Below are positions 1-6,360 of a stretch of 14,700 bases of DNA, piece by piece. The notes under the pieces were generated by a model. It was given only the letters and a program-made list of their open reading frames with translations. It did no database searches and was not told the DNA's origin. Each line of letters starts with the position of its first letter. The stretch's first letter is position 1. Origin of the DNA: Opitutaceae bacterium (GTDB lineage Bacteria > Verrucomicrobiota > Verrucomicrobiia > Opitutales > Opitutaceae); NCBI GenBank assembly GCA_003168315.1, contig PMSP01000149.1, positions 1 to 14,700 of the forward strand, given 5' to 3'. The position numbers and the translations under genes were made by a program.

Positions 1-1398
1 ATGATCACGGCGAGCCACAATCCCCCCCACGACAACGGATTCAAGGCGTACTTTGTGGACGGGGGACAGGTGGTCCCGCCGCACGACAGGGGAATCGTGG
101 CCAAGGTGGCTTCCGTGCCGCTGGGCGCCGTCTCGGACTTCCTGCTGAAGGACATGTCGCGCGTGGCGACCCTCGGCCGCGAGGTGGACGACGCCTACCT
201 GGACGTCGCCTCCTCCGCCGTCGTGGACCAGGCCATGCTGAGCTCCGCCAAGCTGAGGGTCGTCTTCACGAACATCCACGGGACGGGCGCCATCCATTCC
301 GTGCCGCTCCTGATCCATGCGGGCTGCAGCGTCATCCAGGTGAAGGAGCAGCTGGCGTTCGACCCGCGGTTCCCGACGGTCAAGTCTCCGAACCCGGAGA
401 ACGCCGAGGCGCTCTCGATGGCCGTGGCCACGGCGAACGAGAGGGGCTGCGACGTCGTCTTGGCGACGGACCCCGACTGCGACCGCATGGGGGTCGCCGT
501 GCGCGGCCGCTCGGGGGCGATGGAGCTCCTGACCGGCAACCAGATCGGCTCCATGATCGCGGAATACCGCCTCCTCAAGTACAAGGAGCTCGGCTGGATC
601 CCGAATGAGGGCTCCCCTAACGCCTGCATCATAAAGACGTTCGTCACGACTGAGCTCCAGAACGCGATCGGGTCCGCCCACGGCGTCAAGGTGATCGACA
701 CGCTGACGGGCTTCAAGTGGATCGCGGCGAAGATAGGCGTGTACGAGGAGCGGCTCAAGGCCGCCATGGGCGCGGGCTGGGACTACGACAGGACGCCATT
801 TGCCGACAGGGCCCTCCTGCTCCTCAAGCACAGCACGTTCTTCATCTTCGGGACCGAGGAGAGCTACGGGTACCTGCCGAACGACTATGTCCGGGACAAG
901 GACGGCAACGCGGCCTGCCTCATGTTCTCGGAGCTCTGCGCGTGGGTCGCGGGCCAGGGGATGACGGTCCCCGAGTACCTGGACCGGCTCTACATGAAGT
1001 ACGGCTTCTACCTCGAGGACACGATCAACATCTATTACGAGGGCGCGAGCGGGAACGCGAAGATCAAGCGCATCCTGGACACCTACCGCGGGTCGAAGCC
1101 CACCGCGTTTGGGGACGTCCGCGTCACGGGATTCCGGGATTTTGGCCGGGAGAGGATCCTCGATGCCGACGGGGACGAGATACCCAAGCAGGACCTCTAC
1201 GTGGTGACGCTCTCGAACGGGTACCGGTTCGCCGCCAGGGGCAGCGGGACCGAGCCCAAGATGAAGTTCTACCTCTTCGCGTCCGACAAGGTGAGGAACG
1301 CGGGGGATCTACCCGCCGTCAAGGAGGGCGTCCGCGCCGAGCTGAGGCGGCTGAAGGCGCTGATCGAGGCCGACGCGCGGCGGCGGGCGGAGTCCTGA
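1..1398 (+). CDS. Phospho-sugar mutase (phosphoglucomutase/phosphomannomutase family), 5'-truncated by window
   Basis: This cytoplasmic enzyme moves a phosphate between C1 and C6 of a hexose (glucose-1-P to glucose-6-P, or mannose equivalents) through a phosphoserine. The visible part opens on the catalytic loop TASHNPP (residues 3-9, Ser5 being the phosphoserine), which in this family lies about 150 residues into the protein. The ATG at base 1 is therefore internal and the N-terminal domain lies outside the window. In order come the Mg-binding loop DPDCDR (157-162), the sugar-binding loop GTEESYG (284-290) and the phosphate-binding loop RGSGTEPK (413-420). The GTEESYGYLPNDYVRDKDGN stretch resembles the long PgcA/PGM2 branch (about 570-600 residues) rather than the shorter ManB/GlmM types. 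It ends at TGA and is convergent with the next gene, 24 bases away, with no visible terminator between them. Family is certain; substrate preference is not determinable here. Confidence 0.93.
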   Translation: MITASHNPPHDNGFKAYFVDGGQVVPPHDRGIVAKVASVPLGAVSDFLLKDMSRVATLGREVDDAYLDVASSAVVDQAMLSSAKLRVVFTNIHGTGAIHSVPLLIHAGCSVIQVKEQLAFDPRFPTVKSPNPENAEALSMAVATANERGCDVVLATDPDCDRMGVAVRGRSGAMELLTGNQIGSMIAEYRLLKYKELGWIPNEGSPNACIIKTFVTTELQNAIGSAHGVKVIDTLTGFKWIAAKIGVYEERLKAAMGAGWDYDRTPFADRALLLLKHSTFFIFGTEESYGYLPNDYVRDKDGNAACLMFSELCAWVAGQGMTVPEYLDRLYMKYGFYLEDTINIYYEGASGNAKIKRILDTYRGSKPTAFGDVRVTGFRDFGRERILDADGDEIPKQDLYVVTLSNGYRFAARGSGTEPKMKFYLFASDKVRNAGDLPAVKEGVRAELRRLKALIEADARRRAES

Positions 1399-1422
1399 GC
1401 CGGCCGGGGACGCCTGCGCGGG

Positions 1423-2310
1423 TCAGGAATGGGCGCCGCCCGCGCCGGGCGGCGAAAAGATGAACGGAACGTCCGCCTTCGTCTCGACCGGGAGGTCATC
1501 CTTCACCTTGGGGAGAAAACGCCAGTCGCGTATGGCCGTCAGCGCCGCCTCGCCGAAGGCGGGGTCGGTGGCGCTCTTCACCACCGGGTCGAACACGTCC
1601 CCGTTCGCGCCAATCCGGACGGAAATGACAGCCATTCCCTTGGCCCCGGACTTCCTGAGCGCCGCGGGGTATTCGGGAGGGGTGCCGACGAATAACTTCG
1701 GCGGGGCGGCATGGACATCCTTGATCCGCCGGGCGACCATCTTGTTCAGGGTCTGCTCGCGCGACCAGAACGGGATAGTGCTCTGGAACACCTCGGCCCC
1801 GCCGGAAAACAGGTGAAGCTGGTACTGGCCGGAACCGAGCGGCGCGGCCATCGGCACATAAACCGAGATCGGCCGGCTCAGGTTCGGCTCGAGCGTCCCG
1901 ACCTCGCTGAGGAAGATGATCCTCCCGTTGGATTCGGTCTGCAGGTCGAGGACGAGGAAGACGCCCGAGAGGGGATAGCTACTCTCGACGGTGGCGTTAA
2001 AGTAGAAGTTATTGTTGGCCTGCCCTGCGTTGTTGAACTGCTCGGAGGTCGTCCGTGACGCGATGTCCCGCACCGTGACGAACACGGGAAGGTACTCGGG
2101 CACGTCCTGGAGGACGTAGCCCTTGGTATTGATTTCAACGACCTTGCCGTTCCTCTGCACGCAGGGGCGCAGTCCGTCAGCCGCGCAGACCATGGACATC
2201 TTCCCGCCATCCTCGGCCATCAGGACATGCTGGGCGCCGAGGGTGGCCGCCATGCAGGCAAACAGCAGGAACGCCGCGGCGCACCTGCGCAGATCTGGGG
2301 CTGAGATCAC
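1423..2310 (-). CDS. Secreted or membrane-anchored protein with TonB C-terminal domain
   Basis: A 295-residue protein. Residues 10-26 form a hydrophobic stretch (AAAFLLFACMAATLGA) that fits either a signal peptide cleaved near Ala26 or an uncleaved anchor. Residues 60-185 are rich in short hydrophobic strands and look like a beta-sandwich; I cannot name this part. Residues 211-288 match the TonB C-terminal fold: PEYPAALRKSGAKGMAVISV, then an IGANGDV turn, then the EAALTAIRDWRFLP segment. Two cysteines (C42, C50) could form a disulphide. The proline-rich spacer of classical TonB is missing and no exbB or exbD is nearby, so an energy-transducing role is uncertain. The start is GTG, with GGGAG or GGGGAG just upstream; the next Met is inside the hydrophobic stretch. 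It follows pdhC by 67 bases on the same strand and may be co-transcribed or have its own promoter. Confidence 0.8.
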   Translation of the reverse strand: MISAPDLRRCAAAFLLFACMAATLGAQHVLMAEDGGKMSMVCAADGLRPCVQRNGKVVEINTKGYVLQDVPEYLPVFVTVRDIASRTTSEQFNNAGQANNNFYFNATVESSYPLSGVFLVLDLQTESNGRIIFLSEVGTLEPNLSRPISVYVPMAAPLGSGQYQLHLFSGGAEVFQSTIPFWSREQTLNKMVARRIKDVHAAPPKLFVGTPPEYPAALRKSGAKGMAVISVRIGANGDVFDPVVKSATDPAFGEAALTAIRDWRFLPKVKDDLPVETKADVPFIFSPPGAGGAHS

Positions 2311-2377
2311 GCTCCCGATGCTCCCCGTCGGCTCGGGAATGGCAATTCGATTGGAATGCTGGGCCGCTCCCTCGGAT

Positions 2378-3676
2378 CTAAATTAGCAGCAGGGCCGGCT
2401 TCTCAAGGAGATCACGTAGGGCGGCGAGGTAAGTGGCCCCGACCGCCCCGTCGACGACACGGTGGTCGGCCGAGAGGGTGAGCGACATCCGTTGCCCGAT
2501 GACGATCTGGTCGTCCTTCACGACCGGCTTCTTGACCGTCGTCCCGACGGCCAGGATGGCCGCGTTCGGCGGGTTGATGATCGCGCAGAACCGGTCAATG
2601 CCCATCATCCCGAGATTGGAGACGCAGAACGTTCCGCCGGTGAACTCCGCGGGGGCGAGCTTCTTCTCCTTGGCCCTCTTGCCGAGGGACTTCGCCTCGG
2701 TGCTGATCGCGAAGATCGTCTTCAGGTGGGCGTCGCGGATCACGGGCGTGATCAGGCCGTCGTCAATCGCCACGGCGAACGAGACGTGCGCCGCCGGGTG
2801 ATACCGGACCGCCGAGCCCTCCCAGGAGCAGTTCACGGCCGGGACCCGCCGGAGCGCCTCGGCCGAGGCCTTGAGTACAAAGTCGTTCACCGACAGCTTG
2901 ACCCCCTCCTTCTCGAGGGCGGCATTGAGCTGGGAGCGCATCTCAAGGAGCGGGCCGGCGTCGACCTCGATGTCCAGGTAGAAGTGCGGGATCTGGGTCT
3001 TGGACTCGAGGAGGCGCCGGGCGATCGTCGCCCGCATGTTCGATACCTGCACCACCTTGTCCTCCTGGACGGGACCCTTCGCGGAGCCGGGCGCGCCCCC
3101 CGAGTAGCCCGACGGGGCCGCCTTGGCGCCGCCGCCGGACGGCGCGGAGAGAATGTCGGCCCGGACGATGCGCCCACCCGGGCCGCTCCCGGCTATGCCG
3201 GCGGGATTGACGCCCTTCTCGGCGGCCAGCTTGCGCGCGAGGGGGGAAATCTTGATCCGCCCGCCGTCCGGAGCGGCGGACGCAACGGGGGCCGGGGCCT
3301 TGGCCGCCGCCGGCTTCGCCTCCGGTGCCGGCGCGGGCGCAGGGGCAGGTTCGGCCTCCGCCTGGGCCGGCGTATCCGCCTTGGGGGGCGGCGCGGGCGC
3401 CGCCGGCGCCTCGGCGGCGGGAGCCTCGACCTTTTCTCCCGGCTTTCCGACGGCGCACAGCGCCGCGCCGAGCGGAACCTGGGAGCCCTCCTTCACGAAT
3501 ATGGAGACCAGCGTGCCGTCGAAGAAGCTCTCGAGCTCCATCGTGGCCTTGTCCGTCTCGACCTCCGCGAGCACGTCCCCGGTCTTCACCGGGTCGCCCT
3601 CCTTCTTGAGCCACTTTATGAGCGTCCCCACCGTCATGGTGTCGCTCAGCTTCGGCATCTCGATGATCTGGGCCAT
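2378..3676 (-). CDS. pdhC: Pyruvate dehydrogenase complex E2, dihydrolipoamide acetyltransferase
   Basis: The 432-residue E2 core transfers the acetyl group from E1 to CoA via a swinging lipoyl arm. A single lipoyl domain (1-80) carries the lipoylated lysine K43 in ETDKATME. An Ala/Pro-rich flexible linker (about 85-136) follows, then the peripheral subunit-binding domain (140-177, IKISPLARKLAAEKGVNPAG), a second linker (178-205) and the catalytic acetyltransferase domain with DHRVVDG (H405, D409 catalytic). The lipoyl and PSBD sequences fit PDH E2 rather than the OGDH E2, and the E1 genes directly upstream support this. Start ATG is 17 bases after the pdhB stop; the spacer is pyrimidine-rich (CCGCCCTTCCCCC) and has no Shine-Dalgarno, so translational coupling or leader-independent initiation is likely. 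Length is normal for a one-lipoyl E2. The linker is encoded by GC-rich quasi-repetitive DNA around 3290-3430. Confidence 0.96.
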   Translation of the reverse strand: MAQIIEMPKLSDTMTVGTLIKWLKKEGDPVKTGDVLAEVETDKATMELESFFDGTLVSIFVKEGSQVPLGAALCAVGKPGEKVEAPAAEAPAAPAPPPKADTPAQAEAEPAPAPAPAPEAKPAAAKAPAPVASAAPDGGRIKISPLARKLAAEKGVNPAGIAGSGPGGRIVRADILSAPSGGGAKAAPSGYSGGAPGSAKGPVQEDKVVQVSNMRATIARRLLESKTQIPHFYLDIEVDAGPLLEMRSQLNAALEKEGVKLSVNDFVLKASAEALRRVPAVNCSWEGSAVRYHPAAHVSFAVAIDDGLITPVIRDAHLKTIFAISTEAKSLGKRAKEKKLAPAEFTGGTFCVSNLGMMGIDRFCAIINPPNAAILAVGTTVKKPVVKDDQIVIGQRMSLTLSADHRVVDGAVGATYLAALRDLLEKPALLLI

Positions 3677-3693
3677 GGGGGAAGGGCGGACGC

Positions 3694-4671
3694 TCAGTCC
3701 AGGGCCTCGATGACGGCCTTGAGGATGCGCTGGGGATTGGGGAGCTGCTCGGCCTCGACCGGCGGGCTGTAGATCGAGGGCGAGTCTATGGTCGACAGCC
3801 GGGCGATCGGCGCGTCCAGCTCGTCGAACGCCTCGCTCTGGATCATGTAGGCGAGCTGGGCCCCGACCCCGCAGAACGGCTTCTGCTCCTCGACGACGAG
3901 GACGCGGTGGGTCTTGCGGACCGAGGCGAGGACCGTGTCCATGTCGAGCGGGCGGATGGAGCGCAGGTCCACGATCTCGACCGAGATGTTGTGCTCCTGC
4001 TGGAGGAGGTGGGCGGCCGCGAGCGACTGGATGACGGGCCTGCCGTAGGTGACGATCGTCAGGTCCGTTCCCTCGCGCTTGATGTCGGCCTTCCCGAGGG
4101 GTATCAGGTAGTCGTCCGCCGGGACCTCGCCCTTGTCCCCGTAGAGGATCGTGTTCTCGAGGAACATGACGGGGTCGTTGTCGCGGATCGCCGACTTGAG
4201 GAGGCCCTTCGCGTCGTAGGGCGTCGACGGCACGACGACCTTAACGCCCGGGTGGTTTGCCAGCACGTTCTCGGGCGTGTGGGAGTGCGTGGCGCCCACG
4301 TTTGTCCCGCCGTTGGCCGGCCCGCGGATGACAATCGGGCAGTTGATCTGGCCCCCGGACATGTAGCGGACATTGGCCGCGTTGTTCAGTATCTGGTCGA
4401 AGGCGACGGAGTAGAAGGACCAGAACATGAGCTCGATCACCGGCCGCACGCCGAGCATCGAGGCCCCGATCCCCATCCCGATGAATCCGGCCTCGCTGAT
4501 CGGCGTGTCCACGATCCGCTTCGGCCCGAATTTCTCGAGCAGGCCCTCGGTGACCTTGTAGGCGCCGTGGAACTGCGCGACCTCCTCGCCCAGGATGACC
4601 ACGTTGGGGTCCCGGGTGAGCTCCTCGGCCATGGCCTGACGGATGGCCTCGCGGTATTGGATGAGTGGCAT
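3694..4671 (-). CDS. pdhB: Pyruvate dehydrogenase E1 component, beta subunit
   Basis: This is the 325-residue beta half of the alpha2beta2 thiamine-diphosphate enzyme that decarboxylates pyruvate and reductively acetylates the E2 lipoyl group. Visible family features are the N-terminal REAIRQAMAEEL helix, GEEVAQFHGAYKVTEGL (28-44), and the ISEAGFIGMGIGAS segment, where E60 is the glutamate that activates the cofactor. Further on are PYDAKGLLKSAIRDNDPV, and the C-terminal transketolase domain with VEIVDLRSIRPLD and the VVEEQ segment. The LYGDKGEVP and LIPLGKADIKREGTD stretches point to pyruvate rather than branched-chain substrates. Its ATG lies three bases after the pdhA stop (TGA TCG ATG), and no Shine-Dalgarno is present in the end of pdhA, so coupling to pdhA translation is likely. 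The length is full and nothing is missing. Confidence 0.96.
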   Translation of the reverse strand: MPLIQYREAIRQAMAEELTRDPNVVILGEEVAQFHGAYKVTEGLLEKFGPKRIVDTPISEAGFIGMGIGASMLGVRPVIELMFWSFYSVAFDQILNNAANVRYMSGGQINCPIVIRGPANGGTNVGATHSHTPENVLANHPGVKVVVPSTPYDAKGLLKSAIRDNDPVMFLENTILYGDKGEVPADDYLIPLGKADIKREGTDLTIVTYGRPVIQSLAAAHLLQQEHNISVEIVDLRSIRPLDMDTVLASVRKTHRVLVVEEQKPFCGVGAQLAYMIQSEAFDELDAPIARLSTIDSPSIYSPPVEAEQLPNPQRILKAVIEALD

Positions 4672-4674
4672 CGA

Positions 4675-5772
4675 TCAGTTGAAGAAGAGCCGGCCCTGCG
4701 ACTTGCGCTCGGAGGGGTTGTCGACCTCCCAGTAGACGTCCTTCTGGAGGTCCGCGACGGTCGGGAAGGGGCTCGCCTCCGAGAAGTCGGCGGAGACGTC
4801 GGCTTCCGCGCGGGCCGCCGTGTCTATCTTCTCGATTGTAGCCTCGTCCAGGACCTTCTCGGCGAGGAGCGTGTTCTGGAGGACCTGGATCGGGTCCTTG
4901 GTCTTCCTGTACTCCTCGATCTCGGCCTTGGCCCTGTAGGTGTTGTCCGGGTCGGCCACGGAATGCCCCCGGTAGCGGTAGGTGCGGATCTCGACCACGG
5001 CCGGCTTGCACTTGGAGCGCGCCTCCTCGAGGAAGGGGGCCATGAAGGCGCGGACCTCGAAGAGGTCGTGGCCGTCGCAGACCCCCCAGGCCATCCCGTA
5101 GGCCTCGGCGCGCCTCGCCAGCTCACCCGCGGAGGAGCGCGCCTGGCTCGTCCCCATGGAGTAGCCGTTGTTCTCGATGACGAAGATGACGGGAAGGTTC
5201 CAGAGGGCCGCGAGGTTGTACGATTCGTGGACCGAACCCTGGTTCACGGCGCCGTCCCCCATGAAGGTCATGCAGGCGCCCTTCAGCCCCTTGTACTTGA
5301 GCCCGTAGGCGAGGCCGACCCCGAGCGGCACCTGGCCCCCGACGACGCCGTGGCCGCCCCAGTAGTTGCGCGACGGGTCGAAGAAGTGCATCGAGCCGCC
5401 CTTGCCCTTGGAGCATCCGGTCGCCTTGCCGTAGAGCTCCGCCATGAGGGGGTTCATCTCCATCCCGACCGCGATCGCATGCCCATGGTCCCGGTAGGCC
5501 GTGATGACATGGTCATCCTTGCCCATCAGGGAGCAGCAGCCGACGGCCACCGCCTCCTGGCCGATGTAGAGGTGAAGGAACCCGCCGATCTTCTTCGCCT
5601 GGTAGGCCCGAAGGCTCCGCTCCTCGAACCGGCGGATCCGCACCATCAGGCGGTAGAGGCCCACCTTCTGCTCAACCGACAGGGAGGCGTTGACAGGGGC
5701 ACCCGAGAGGTCCGGGTTGCCGGTACCTGGTTCGCTTCGTGCTTCGGCGGTGGCGCTGGATTTCTTGCTCAC
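4675..5772 (-). CDS. pdhA: Pyruvate dehydrogenase E1 component, alpha subunit
   Basis: The 365-residue alpha half of PDH E1 binds thiamine diphosphate and pyruvate. The thiamine-diphosphate motif runs from MGDGAVNQG (GDG at 172-174) to ENNGYSMGT (NN at 201-202). The later loop YRYRGHSVADP (265-275) corresponds to the regulatory phosphorylation loop of mitochondrial E1-alpha. Also typical are the FLHLYIGQEAVAVG and TAYRDHGHAIA segments. About 30 N-terminal residues before LSVEQKVGLYRLM are Ser/Ala-rich and likely disordered. The start is GTG at 5772: an in-frame TGA sits 15 bases upstream, no ATG lies between, and the next Met is well inside the conserved domain. No Shine-Dalgarno is visible. 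It is the first of the pdhABC trio; the spacer to the preceding NUDIX gene is 57 bases and holds a small hairpin. Confidence 0.96.
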   Translation of the reverse strand: MSKKSSATAEARSEPGTGNPDLSGAPVNASLSVEQKVGLYRLMVRIRRFEERSLRAYQAKKIGGFLHLYIGQEAVAVGCCSLMGKDDHVITAYRDHGHAIAVGMEMNPLMAELYGKATGCSKGKGGSMHFFDPSRNYWGGHGVVGGQVPLGVGLAYGLKYKGLKGACMTFMGDGAVNQGSVHESYNLAALWNLPVIFVIENNGYSMGTSQARSSAGELARRAEAYGMAWGVCDGHDLFEVRAFMAPFLEEARSKCKPAVVEIRTYRYRGHSVADPDNTYRAKAEIEEYRKTKDPIQVLQNTLLAEKVLDEATIEKIDTAARAEADVSADFSEASPFPTVADLQKDVYWEVDNPSERKSQGRLFFN

Positions 5773-5804
5773 GATGAGTGGAAAGGATCAGTTTCCGGCC
5801 TGAC

Positions 5805-5830
5805 CGCTTGGAAATCAAGCGTGGTTTTTT
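5805..5830 (+). terminator. Short hairpin followed by T6, possible rho-independent terminator on + strand
   Basis: CGCTTG (5805-5810) pairs with CAAGCG (5816-5821) around a five-base loop GAAAT, followed by TGG and six T residues (5825-5830). Read on the plus strand this has the form of a weak intrinsic terminator. No plus-strand gene lies upstream, so it could only stop antisense transcription coming through the pdh operon. Read on the minus strand it is a hairpin preceded by A6, in the NUDIX-pdhA spacer and the pdhA leader, without a following T-run. A six-pair stem may be chance. Confidence 0.3.
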
Positions 5831-6342
5831 CAGGCGGGCGGCGGCGTGATCTCCTCGACCTCGACCCGAACGGGCCTTCCGGGGCGGCAGTCGGCCTTCA
5901 GGGCGACAAACCGGCCGCGGTGCTGGTCGTAGGTGGGCCAGAGCGCCGCGCGGTCCGTCTCCGGGATCGGCAGCGCGTCGACGGCCCTCCGGCTGAAAAA
6001 CCCGAAGCGCCCCTCGGATATGTCTGGGGGAAGGCCGGGGAGGGGCCTGCGGCACCTGAAGAGGAACATGAGCCAGTGCGACTGGCCCTCGTAGGCCTTC
6101 TCCGCGATGACGGAGAAGAGGTGGAGGTCGGGGGCCCCGATCTCGAACCCGGTCTCCTCCCGGGTCTCCCGGACCGCGCACTCGAAGGGCGACTCGCCGG
6201 TCGCCATCTCGAGCTTGCCCCCGATCGGGCTCCAGGCGCCGAGGTTGGGCGGCTTCGCGCGAAGAAGCAGGAGGTGCTCGCCCGCCGCGTTCTCGAGGAA
6301 GACGAGGACGGCGATCCGGTGGGGAAGGACGGCGGGGGGCAT
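5830..6342 (-). CDS. NUDIX hydrolase
   Basis: A 170-residue cytoplasmic NUDIX protein, a family that cleaves nucleoside diphosphates linked to another group (X). The fold opens with a strand HRIAVLVFLEN, then the LLLLRAKPPNLGAWSPIGGK approach. The NUDIX box has GGK at 41-43, E50, and REtrEETGF at 58-66, so the metal-binding glutamates E59, E62 and E63 are present. The spacing between the first glycine and E50 is two residues longer than in the standard GX5E pattern because of the insert in LEMATGES. The C-terminal part (GRFGFFSRRAVDALPIPETDR) resembles the substrate-side region of MutT-like hydrolases, but I cannot assign a substrate. ATG is used, 18 bases after the ATPase stop codon, with only a GC-rich spacer and no Shine-Dalgarno. 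Its position between the ATPase gene and pdhA suggests co-transcription, not shared function. Confidence 0.9.
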   Translation of the reverse strand: MPPAVLPHRIAVLVFLENAAGEHLLLLRAKPPNLGAWSPIGGKLEMATGESPFECAVRETREETGFEIGAPDLHLFSVIAEKAYEGQSHWLMFLFRCRRPLPGLPPDISEGRFGFFSRRAVDALPIPETDRAALWPTYDQHRGRFVALKADCRPGRPVRVEVEEITPPPA

Positions 6343-6360
6343 CGGGGGCGCCGCGCCGGA

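Noticed and set aside
1..3. ATG at base 1 as the true start of the sugar mutase.
   Set aside because: It lies two codons before the catalytic TASHNP loop, which is about 150 residues into the family's proteins, so the gene begins outside the window.
1399..1422. Possible bidirectional terminator between the sugar mutase and the TonB-domain gene.
   Set aside because: Only 24 bases separate the genes and no stem followed by a T-run is present.
3290..3430. GC-rich quasi-repeats inside pdhC as a possible tandem repeat or mobile element.
   Set aside because: They encode the Ala/Pro-rich linker between the lipoyl and subunit-binding domains and are explained by that protein sequence.
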